Shown here: positions 20,801-26,921 of the stretch, piece after piece
Layout of the letters: the number at the start of each line of letters is the position of its first letter
Position numbering within the stretch: the first letter of the stretch is position 1
From: Rhodoferax sp.
Lineage (GTDB): Bacteria; Pseudomonadota; Gammaproteobacteria; Burkholderiales; Burkholderiaceae_C
Length of the DNA stretch: 64,000 nucleotides
Assembly: GCF_023700745.1 (NCBI RefSeq)
Contig: NZ_JAMPYG010000015.1
Span: 1 to 64,000 of the forward strand
Reading direction: 5' to 3'
Notes under the pieces: model-generated
The model's input: only the letters and a program-made list of their open reading frames with translations
What the model was told of the DNA's origin: nothing
Database searches by the model: none
Translations under genes and position numbers: made by a program

Positions 20801-21012
20801 CCAAAGAGCAGTTTGCCAGCTCGCCCGACCTGGCTCAGGAGCTCAAGAACGCGGTGATGGATTCGTATGACGCCCACACCAGCATGAGCACCCAGGCGCT
20901 AAATTCACCGATTGTGCTGCGCGGCATTCTGGACGTGTTGTTGAACCACTCGGGCTTGTATGAGAGCTTGCGAGCGCGAGGGGTAACTGGTTCACGTCCG
21001 AGTGCGTTGTAG
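17866..21012 (+). CDS. hsdR: Type I restriction endonuclease motor subunit HsdR
   Basis: A 1048-residue restriction and translocation subunit. The N-terminal nuclease domain shows the D...ExK core in SIDLVLFLNGLPVATVELK (about 140-158). The helicase motor follows with Walker A SAGSGKTNSIAW near 305, the DEAH box DEAHSSQTG near 420, motif III FTATPKNKTLELFG, and a motif VI region QTLSRLNRAYPGKDTTYVLD. A long helical C-terminal domain follows (about 720-1048). It is intact. Only this subunit makes the complex cut DNA, so the locus appears able to restrict. Confidence 0.95.
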   Translation: MSLHKEISFENEICQHLSQHGWLYAEGDAAGYDRARALFPADVLAWVQSTQPKAWETIAKNHGSKAEETLLTRLRDQLDQRGTLDVLRQGIELLGLKTPLKLAEFKPALAINPDILARFAANRLRVVRQVRYSLHCENSIDLVLFLNGLPVATVELKTDFTQNIGDAIDQYRFDRNPRPKGQAPEPLLSFPHGALVHFAVSNSEVAMVTRLDGPLTVFLPFNLGNDGAAGNPVNADGGHRTAYLWEQVWARDSWLEILGRYLIAVRNKKGLIERVIFPRYHQLDVTRKLQTAVLADGPGGKYLIQHSAGSGKTNSIAWTAHFLAELHRPDHDKVFDTVLVVSDRNVIDSQLQEALFDFQRTTGVVATITNNEGSKSAALADALSGTKKIVVCTIQTFPFALEAVRELAATQGKRFAVIADEAHSSQTGAAAAQLKAVLSADELKDLNDGGEVSMDDILAAQMATRANDGGITFVAFTATPKNKTLELFGTRPDPTQPAGPGNLPEPFHVYSMRQAIEEKFILDVLQNYTPYKLAFTLAHHGVAGDQEVNETEVERNAALKRIMGWVKLHPYNIAQKVQVVVEHFREFVAPLLSGKAKAMVVVGSRIEAVRWQIAIEKYIKSNGYAMGTLVAFSGEVNDTESGPDGFTENSPALNPKLNGRDIREAFKGDEYQILLVANKFQTGFDQPLLCGMYVDKRLAGIQAVQTLSRLNRAYPGKDTTYVLDFVNDPEEVLAAFKTYHTTAELSATTDPNLVFNLRAKLDAAGHYDDFEVERVVAVELNPNARQSDLVAALEPVQDRIMRRYKAAQTRHREAAAKGDASAQKAAQDELEALVLFKGDMGAYVRLYTFLSQIFDYGNTAIEKRAMFYKRLLPLLEFGREREGIDLSKLVLIRHHLTDKGQRTLPLGTGDTPKLAPITEAGSGMVQEQQKVYMAELIEKLNDLFGSDTTEQDQLSYVNGTIFGKVMESSKLKQQAANNTKEQFASSPDLAQELKNAVMDSYDAHTSMSTQALNSPIVLRGILDVLLNHSGLYESLRARGVTGSRPSAL

Positions 21013-21014
21013 CC

Positions 21015-21110
21015 ATGACGCGCCCAATGGTCAATTGCATTCTGCGCAAGTACAAGTACCCGCCGGACATGCAGGTCGCGGCGGTGGAATTGGTGCTGCA
21101 GTGGGCATAG
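21015..21110 (+). pseudogene. C-terminal scrap of another HsdR protein
   Basis: A 31-residue reading frame immediately after hsdR ends in ILRKYKYPPDMQVAAVELVL. This matches the extreme C-terminus of the DUF3387-type HsdR family (typically ILRKYGYPPD...A...VL). The resident HsdR has a different C-terminus, so this looks like the tail of a replaced or recombined restriction gene. It is too short to function alone. Confidence 0.55.
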
Positions 21111-21131
21111 GTACTGAGTTGAGATGAGAAT

Positions 21132-21281
21132 TGTTGGCGCCGATGCGGATTTGACCAGGGCGCCGAAATTGACTGACCAGGCTCCACCGGCCTGTAACCT
21201 GCTATCAGCCTTGATTCTCGTAGCTTCAAGGGTGATCAGTGCTTTGTCGGCCCCCTGGTCAAATCCGCGCCGGCCGCAACA
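21132..21281. mobile_element. 150-bp MITE-like element with IS21-type inverted termini
   Basis: The two ends are inverted copies of each other. Both begin TGTTG and share the perfect 16-bp core GCGGATTTGACCAGGG (21145-21160, and reversed at 21253-21268), with scattered matches over about 36 bp. TGTTG...CAACA termini are also used by the IS21-family element at 23665-26266, but the inner sequence differs. There is no transposase between the ends, and no clear target duplication beyond AT. It is best read as a non-autonomous IS21-related element. Confidence 0.55.
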
Positions 21282-21317
21282 ATATCGCCCGAATTCAGTA
21301 GTCGTGAGTGACTTGAA

Positions 21318-21437
21318 CTTTCCCGTCCGGGAATTTTTGCGTGGAGAGGATCTGAATATGCCCATAATTTCCCGATCAGGAAAATTATCTTGCAAAAGGC
21401 AGCCTAACGGTTAATAATTTCCCGAACAGGAAATATT
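21318..21437. promoter_or_regulatory. Three operator-like palindromes upstream of hipBA
   Basis: Three copies of the palindrome TTTCCCGnnCnGGAAA lie at 21319-21334 (TTCCCGTCCGGGAA core), 21368-21383 (CGATCA centre) and 21418-21433 (CGAACA centre). Centres are 49 and 50 bp apart, close to five DNA turns. The last one overlaps the Shine-Dalgarno AGGAAA of hipB. HipB-type regulators bind repeated TATCC-N8-GGATA-like palindromes and repress their own operon, so these are the likely HipB sites. Confidence 0.8.
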
Positions 21438-21438
21438 C

Positions 21439-21654
21439 ATGCCAGCGCTCATCGACTCGCCCGAAACACTCGGCACCACCGTCCAAGCGGCCCGCAAGCG
21501 GCTGGGCCTGACCCAACCACAGCTGGCCTTGGCAGCGGGTGTCGGGGTTCGCTTTGTGGTGGAGCTTGAGGCGGGTAAGCCCACGCTGCGCTTGGAGAAA
21601 GTGCTGAGTGTCTTGCACGCCCTGGGCGGCCGAGTGCTGGTGGAAGGCCTCTGA
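21439..21654 (+). CDS. hipB: HipB-like XRE-family antitoxin/repressor
   Basis: A 71-residue Cro/C1-type helix-turn-helix protein (LGTTVQAARKRLGLTQPQLA, then GVGVRFVVELEAGK as the recognition part), ending GGRVLVEGL as HipB-like proteins do. It should bind and neutralise the downstream HipA kinase and, through the three palindromes upstream, repress the operon. It ends one base before the hipA start codon. The ATG at 21439 fits the AGGAAA ribosome site. Confidence 0.88.
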   Translation: MPALIDSPETLGTTVQAARKRLGLTQPQLALAAGVGVRFVVELEAGKPTLRLEKVLSVLHALGGRVLVEGL

Positions 21655-21655
21655 C

Positions 21656-22975
21656 ATGCCCAAGCAACTCACTGTCTGGTTGTTCGGTCACCACATCGGT
21701 ACGCTGGCACAAGTGGATGGACGCTTGGGTTTTAGCTATGCACCCGAATGGTTGACCCAGACCGATGCCGTGCCCTTGTCGCAGTCACTACCGCTCCAAC
21801 CCGAGCCTTTTGATGACCGTGCTACCCGGCCGTTCTTCGCCGGACTGCTGCCCGAAGGAGGCAAACGCAAGCTGATAGCCCAGGCGTTGCACGTTTCCCG
21901 ACAAAACGACTTTGCCTTGCTTGATGGCATCGGTGGTGAGTGCGCTGGTGCAGTCACCTTGCTCGAAGCCGGTCAAATCCCCTCAGCCGGTGTCACTGAC
22001 GACGCCGTGCGCTGGTTGGCCAACCCGGATTTGGTGAGCGTGCTCGACGATATGCCGCGCCGCCCCATGCTCGTGGGTGAGCAAGACATGCGCCTGTCGT
22101 TAGCAGGCGCGCAAGACAAACTTCCTGTGGTGGTACGCCTTGAATCTGGCACGGTGCAGATTGGGCTGCCCAAATTCGGCATGCCCAGCACCCACATCCT
22201 CAAACCCGCCATCCCCGGCATTGAGGGCAGCGTGTTCAACGAAGGCTTTTGCATGGCGCTGGCCCGCGCGCTCAAGCTGGATGTGGCCAAAACCGCCGTC
22301 CATCGTGTGGAAGATGGGCCGCAGAAGCGAGAGTTTTTGCTGGTGGAGCGCTACGACCGCCAGCATGCGCAGGCCGATTCGGCAGCTTCATCAAACCCAT
22401 TGGCCCAATGGGTACGCCTGCACCAGGAAGACTTTTGCCAAGCGCTGGGTGTGCCGCCCGAAATCAAATACCAAAATGAAGGCGGCCCGGATCTGGCCCA
22501 GGCCTTTGCCCTGCTGCGCCGTGCCACTCGCCCCAGCGCACCCAGCACCCTGCGCTTGCTGGACTTTGTCATCTTCAACGCGCTGGTGGGCAATCACGAC
22601 GCGCACTCCAAAAATTTCTCTTTGTTGTACACGCCAAGGGGTGCCGTGCTGGCACCTTTGTACGACGTTCTGTCCACCGCTGTTTACCCGCGACTCACCG
22701 ACAAGATGGCCATGAAAATTGGCAGTAAATACAAATTTTCTGAAGTGCAGGCGCGACATTGGGAGCAATTTGCGGGTGGCGCGCAACTGTCTCCGGCTCA
22801 GGTTAAAAAACGCATTCTTGACATCGCCAATCGCCTGCCCGATCTGGCCCGCGCCACCCAGGCAACCCTTGGATCACAAGGTAACGGCCACCCTATCCTG
22901 GGCCAGATCGTCACGCTGATCGACCAACGCTGCGCCCTCACCATTCGCCGCCTCACAGAAACACAAGAAAAGTAA
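21656..22975 (+). CDS. hipA: HipA-family serine/threonine kinase toxin
   Basis: A 439-residue HipA-type kinase (E. coli HipA is 440). Landmarks are the N-terminal barrel domain (LTVWLFGHHIGTL), TRPFFAGLLPEGGKR, the glycine-rich ATP loop DMRLSLAGAQDKLPVV, FLLVERYDR, and the catalytic loop VGNHDAHSKNFSLLY with catalytic Asp and metal-binding Asn near residue 315. C-terminal YDVLSTAVYP follows, carrying the DFG-equivalent aspartate. HipA phosphorylates glutamyl-tRNA synthetase and causes dormancy in E. coli. The ATG at 21656 follows the hipB stop by one base. All key residues are present, so it should be active. Confidence 0.9.
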   Translation: MPKQLTVWLFGHHIGTLAQVDGRLGFSYAPEWLTQTDAVPLSQSLPLQPEPFDDRATRPFFAGLLPEGGKRKLIAQALHVSRQNDFALLDGIGGECAGAVTLLEAGQIPSAGVTDDAVRWLANPDLVSVLDDMPRRPMLVGEQDMRLSLAGAQDKLPVVVRLESGTVQIGLPKFGMPSTHILKPAIPGIEGSVFNEGFCMALARALKLDVAKTAVHRVEDGPQKREFLLVERYDRQHAQADSAASSNPLAQWVRLHQEDFCQALGVPPEIKYQNEGGPDLAQAFALLRRATRPSAPSTLRLLDFVIFNALVGNHDAHSKNFSLLYTPRGAVLAPLYDVLSTAVYPRLTDKMAMKIGSKYKFSEVQARHWEQFAGGAQLSPAQVKKRILDIANRLPDLARATQATLGSQGNGHPILGQIVTLIDQRCALTIRRLTETQEK

Positions 22976-22991
22976 TCACCCCAGGGACCCC

Positions 22992-23192
22992 ATGAACAAA
23001 GCCAAACTCAAGTCCTACGCCCCACAAGCCCGCCAAGACTTCATCGCCGCCGTCACTGCACGCGCCAACCTGCTGGGCTTGTCTGAAAAGGCGGGCCAGC
23101 TAGAAGTAGCCCCCGCCCAAACCCAAGGCGACGTCACTCTCATCGCAGGCCTTGCCTGGCCCGCCAAAGTATCTATCTCAATGCTGAAGTGA
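22992..23192 (+). pseudogene. N-terminal fragment of BREX methyltransferase PglX
   Basis: A 66-residue ORF. Its first 60 residues match the start of BREX type 1 adenine methyltransferase PglX: LKSYAPQARQDFIAAVTARA, then GDVTLIAGLAWPAKV. Intact PglX proteins exceed 1100 residues. The match ends abruptly at about 23172, and a few random codons precede the stop. No other BREX gene is in the window. This marks a lost phage-defence locus next to hipBA. Confidence 0.75.
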
Positions 23193-23228
23193 AAGAATTC
23201 TCCATGTTGGTTGATCTCAAGGGGTCAG

Positions 23229-23664
23229 TCACGCGTCAATCGTCTCAATCAGGAGTCCTTTCGGCTTACCTGTGCCATTGACCACGACCCGGCAACGCGC
23301 AGCGATCCAATTTTGTGCTTTGGTTGCTTGGTAGATTCGCTCGGACATTTCATAGCCGAAAGGGTCATGCCAGGATGCTTCGATCCGTCGGCACTTTGCA
23401 CCAATGCGTAGCTGGGCATCTTTTGACAACCTTACGATTGCGCGATCAAGCCCCACCTGATCAGCTCGAAACAGCAGTTGAACTGGTACATCCTGCATGG
23501 CGCTGAAGCGGCGATTTGGTAGGCTGGCACTGGCGGTTTTGCCATGCGCAAATTGGATCTGAACTGAGCCTTCGCCAGAGTCCATTTGCCGACCAACTTT
23601 TGTGATATTTGAAGCGCATTTACGACGGTAAATTGCCTCTAAAAAATCAGTTGTTTGCCAGGTC
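23229..23664 (-). pseudogene. 3' part of an uncharacterised gene cut by the IS21 element
   Basis: About 145 residues are open on the minus strand from the boundary of the IS element down to a TGA at 23229. The chain reads like a real protein (ASLPNRRFSAMQDVPVQLLF, then RIEASWHDPFGYEMSERIYQ) but I do not recognise it. No normal start exists outside the IS, and the nearest TTG at 23681 lies inside the element's terminus. So the gene was probably interrupted and its 5' part lost. Nothing continuing it is evident on the far side of the IS. Confidence 0.5.
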
Positions 23665-23676
23665 TGTTGGCGCGCG
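23665..23676 (+). repeat. IS21-family terminal inverted repeat, istB side
   Basis: TGTTGGCGCGCG, the perfect inverted partner of 26255-26266. It marks the left boundary of the element. Confidence 0.85.
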
Positions 23677-23859
23677 TCCAATATTCCTCAGGCGTGCGCG
23701 CCGAGCGAATACTCAGGGAATGCAGCCAGTCTTGAATGACTGACCTGTGGATAAGTTTATCTCACGGATGGTTTTCAATTCGGTTTCGTATTCATTCACA
23801 GCCAGCGTGGGAAGCCGCGCAGGGCGTAGCCCGAAGCGGATTTCCACGCTGAGCGCTTG

Positions 23860-24663
23860 TCAGAACGGCACCTCCTGATCTGTTCCCTTGGGTCGTTTGA
23901 TTTGCTCCCTGGCCTTTATGCGGGACTTCGCTGTGGCCGTGCTGTGGCGGAAGCGGTAAGACTCGTTGCCGCTCTCCACGATATGGCAGTGGTGCGTGAG
24001 CCGGTCCAGCAATGCCGTTGTCATCTTCGCATCGCCAAACACGCTGGCCCACTCCCCGAACGTCAGGTTGGTGGTGATCATCACGCTGGTGTGCTCGTAG
24101 AGCTTGGACAGCAGATGAAACAGCAATGCTCCGCCGGCCTGGCTGAATGGCAGATAGCCCAGCTCGTCCAGAATCACCAAGTCCATGCGCATGAGCGCAA
24201 ACGCCAGTTTTCCGGCTTTGCCCGCAGCCTTCTCTTGCTCCAGCAGGTTCACCAAATCGACCGTTGAGTAAAACCGCACACGCTTGGCTTTTTGCGTAAT
24301 GCCGGCCACGCCCAAGGCCGTTGCCAAGTGCGTCTTGCCGGTGCCGGTGCCGCCAATAAAGACGACGTTGTGCGCCTCCTGCGTAAATGACATGGTTGCC
24401 AGTTCTTTTATCAGGCCCTGATCCACCTTGGAGTGGTCGAAGTCAAACCCAGCCAGATCGCGGTGTACCGGGAACTTGGCGCTGTGCAATTGGTAGCGAA
24501 TGGAGCGCATGGCTCGGTCGGTATATTCCATATCCAGCAGGTGCTCGACCAACCAGCTTGCCGTTTGCAATCCAACGGTATTGCCTTGGGCAACCAGATC
24601 TTCCCAGGCACTGGACATGCCGTAAAGACGCAAGTCCTTGAGTTCTGTGGCAACTTCACGCAT
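23860..24663 (-). CDS. istB: IS21-family transposition helper ATPase IstB
   Basis: A 267-residue AAA+ ATPase that directs IstA to target DNA. It has an N-terminal IstB domain ([19 protein letters not shown]), Walker [17 protein letters not shown] near residue 100, Walker [14 protein letters not shown], and the sensor segment [13 protein letters not shown]. The ATG at 24663 overlaps the istA stop by eight bases, normal for IS21. A longer in-frame start at 24720 would lie well inside istA and is not favoured. Confidence 0.93.
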   Translation of the reverse strand: MREVATELKDLRLYGMSSAWEDLVAQGNTVGLQTASWLVEHLLDMEYTDRAMRSIRYQLHSAKFPVHRDLAGFDFDHSKVDQGLIKELATMSFTQEAHNVVFIGGTGTGKTHLATALGVAGITQKAKRVRFYSTVDLVNLLEQEKAAGKAGKLAFALMRMDLVILDELGYLPFSQAGGALLFHLLSKLYEHTSVMITTNLTFGEWASVFGDAKMTTALLDRLTHHCHIVESGNESYRFRHSTATAKSRIKAREQIKRPKGTDQEVPF

Positions 24664-26161
24664 GGTCCACCTCCGTGCGCAGGCTGTCATATCGGCCTGC
24701 ATCGGCAATCGGCTCCTCACTCACTTCCAGATGCGTTTGCACGGACTGTGGTGGCGACACTGACTTCAGTCGGTTAAGAACGTTCTCAATGTGTTCGGCA
24801 CTCGGGTTGCCAGATTCCAGCACCAGGTCCACCGCTACCAACACCGGCTCCAGTCCGGATCTGGGAACTGCCGCCAATACCTTGGCCATCACCCGGTCGC
24901 CGCCATCGTGCTTGAGCAGCAAGGCGCGTAGACGCATGAGTGGCTGAGGCATGTCCGCAAATGGCGCTCCATTGCGTAATGCCCCTGGCTTGCGTTCAAT
25001 GAGCGGAATGTAGTGCTGCCAGTCGTAGCGGGTTTGCTTGCGCTCGAAGCAGCGGATATGGCTGGCCACCACGGCATCGTGCGCGACGAAGTCAATGTGC
25101 TCCGGGTACACCCGCACACTGACGATTTGCCCCACCAGTTCACATGGCACTGAGTAACGGCAACGGTCATAAATCACCAGACAGGTGCTGCTGACTTTGC
25201 CCAGCGTTTCAACATAGCCGTCAAACGGCGCCACCATGGGCATGAGGCTGGACTGCTCATGTTCGAGCATCTCGGCGATGGTGTGTTCAGTAAATTCCGG
25301 GTGGCGCAATTCATGCCAGAGCGTTCGGCACTTCGCCAGCAGCCACAGGTTGAGCTCGGTAAAGGAGCCAAACCGTTCCTTGGCCGCATCCTGCCAAATC
25401 CGCAACCGGCTGTCTTGAACGTTCTTCTCCACCACGCCTTTCTCCCAGCCGCTGGCAACGTTGCAGAAGTCCGGATCAAACAGATAGTGCGAGGCCATCG
25501 CTGCAAAGCGCGTGTTCACCACTCGGCTCTTGCCCTTGTTGACCTTGTCCACGGCAGTGCGCATGTTGTCGTAAATGCCCCGCCGGGGAATTCCACCCAA
25601 GGCCATGAACGAACGGGTGTGCGCATCGAACAGCATTTCGTGACTCTGTGTGGGGTACGCCTGCAACACGAAGGCACGGCTGGCACACAGTTTCAGGTGT
25701 GCCGCCAGAATCTTGCGCCACACACCGCCGACGAGCAGTCGCTCCTCACTCCAATCGAATTGAAACGCCTCCCCAAGTTCAAATCGCAATGGCACAAACG
25801 CCTTGACCAGTGCTTGCCCACCAGCCTCCCGCCACCTGCGCACAAACTCGGTTACACGACTGTAGTCGCCGTCAAACCCCAATACCTGGATCTCCTTGAA
25901 TAACCTCAGCGCCGTGCGCCGGTCCCGCTTGGGGCGACGTGAATCCACTTCCAGCGCCTTGGTCAATTGCGCTGCAAACGGGGCAATCTTGGTGTCTTCA
26001 GCGATACGCCGCTGGTACTTCGGCTCCGTGCGCTCCGGTGCGTTGAGCCACTTGCTGATCGTCTTTCGGGTCAGCCCCGTACGCCGCTCAATTTCTGAAA
26101 TCGACAAACCGTCACGGTAAAACAAGCGTCGAACAATGCCCAAATCTTTCATGGTGATCAT
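24656..26161 (-). CDS. istA: IS21-family DDE transposase IstA
   Basis: A 501-residue transposase. It starts with a helix-turn-helix ([20 protein letters not shown] and RKTISKWLN), followed by an RNase-H-like DDE catalytic core containing [14 protein letters not shown] (first Asp), [16 protein letters not shown] (second Asp) and [11 protein letters not shown] (Glu). A C-terminal domain with [18 protein letters not shown] binds the ends. Length and order match the family and no disruption is visible. Confidence 0.93.
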   Translation of the reverse strand: MITMKDLGIVRRLFYRDGLSISEIERRTGLTRKTISKWLNAPERTEPKYQRRIAEDTKIAPFAAQLTKALEVDSRRPKRDRRTALRLFKEIQVLGFDGDYSRVTEFVRRWREAGGQALVKAFVPLRFELGEAFQFDWSEERLLVGGVWRKILAAHLKLCASRAFVLQAYPTQSHEMLFDAHTRSFMALGGIPRRGIYDNMRTAVDKVNKGKSRVVNTRFAAMASHYLFDPDFCNVASGWEKGVVEKNVQDSRLRIWQDAAKERFGSFTELNLWLLAKCRTLWHELRHPEFTEHTIAEMLEHEQSSLMPMVAPFDGYVETLGKVSSTCLVIYDRCRYSVPCELVGQIVSVRVYPEHIDFVAHDAVVASHIRCFERKQTRYDWQHYIPLIERKPGALRNGAPFADMPQPLMRLRALLLKHDGGDRVMAKVLAAVPRSGLEPVLVAVDLVLESGNPSAEHIENVLNRLKSVSPPQSVQTHLEVSEEPIADAGRYDSLRTEVDHA

Positions 26162-26254
26162 CTCCTTCTGTTCTGCTTAAAAAAAGAGCAGGAAGGTTAA
26201 TCACCCTGAGTAAATTTCGACGCCCACTACTCAGTCAAACTGGGGAAATCTGGT

Positions 26255-26266
26255 CGCGCGCCAACA
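26255..26266 (-). repeat. IS21-family terminal inverted repeat, istA side
   Basis: CGCGCGCCAACA, the perfect inverted partner of 23665-23676. It marks the right boundary of the element, about 90 bp upstream of the istA start. Confidence 0.85.
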
Positions 26267-26321
26267 CCCAACCTTCATTTGGAATCAACAGGCAGGTGTC
26301 CCTATTCATTAATGGGTCAAA

Positions 26322-26921
26322 CTATTCCAACCAAGCGTGGCGCGAAAGCCAGCGTCCTAGTTCGTTGTCATTGGCTAGCTCAAGCTTTAGAAATAGGCTG
26401 GCCCGGTGAGTCTCCACCGAGCGCGGGCTACAAGCGGGGATTAGTTTTCGGGCGACTTCCTTGTTCGATTGCCCCAGGCCAACTTGCCGTGCGACTTCCC
26501 GTTCGCGTGGTGTGAGCTCCAACCAGCGCGCCATTGCATTGGCGCGCTCCCTGGCTTCGGCCATGGCAGATGGTAATTTTTCCAATAGTTGCTGTGTATC
26601 GGGCTTGACTACCCAGTCAAATGCCCCCAGACGCACCGCTTCAAGCGCCATGGGTATGGTGCCATGGCCAGACAGAAAAAGCACCACCAGCGGACTGCGG
26701 CGCATACGTAATTGTTCCAGCACGGCCAAGCCACTCATTCCCCCCATGCGCAGGTCAAGGATCACGCAGCCAGGTCGTTGCGGGTCAAGCACTTGTAGAA
26801 ACGACTCGCCAGAATCAAAGCCCTGCACCGCTAGTCCTTGAGAGAACAGCAATAGCAACAGCGAGCGCCGCAGTGCCTCGTCGTCGTCAACGACGTAGAG
26901 GGTGAGAGCAACATCGGTCAT
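26322..26921 (-). CDS. LuxR/FixJ-type response regulator
   Basis: A 199-residue response regulator. It has a receiver domain with acidic pocket VVDDDEALRR and phospho-accepting D56 (VILDLRM), a conserved switch Ser in FLSGHG and Lys in VVKPDTQ, then a LuxR-type helix-turn-helix (LTPREREVARQVGLGQSNKE). It overlaps the end of the sensor kinase gene by four bases, so the two form a pair. The likely target is the divergent transporter gene at 29239, through the palindrome at 29148-29167. Confidence 0.9.
   Translation of the reverse strand: MTDVALTLYVVDDDEALRRSLLLLLFSQGLAVQGFDSGESFLQVLDPQRPGCVILDLRMGGMSGLAVLEQLRMRRSPLVVLFLSGHGTIPMALEAVRLGAFDWVVKPDTQQLLEKLPSAMAEARERANAMARWLELTPREREVARQVGLGQSNKEVARKLIPACSPRSVETHRASLFLKLELANDNELGRWLSRHAWLE

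Larger units (their letters stand above)
23665..26266 (-). mobile_element. Complete IS21-family insertion sequence
   Basis: A 2602-bp element carrying istA and istB, read on the minus strand. The termini are inverted: TGTTGGCGCGCG at 23665-23676 and CGCGCGCCAACA at 26255-26266, followed by weaker matches (TCCA versus ACCA). Subterminal TACTCAGGG motifs occur near both ends, as in IS21-type multiple transposase sites. Flanks (caggtc / cccaac) show no target duplication. Both genes are intact, so it may be mobile. Confidence 0.88.

Noticed and set aside
20835..21395. 186-codon minus-strand ORF across the hsdR end, MITE and hip operators
   Set aside because: Runs through inverted repeats and operator palindromes; no ribosome site or homology. 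The inverted repeats explain the region better.
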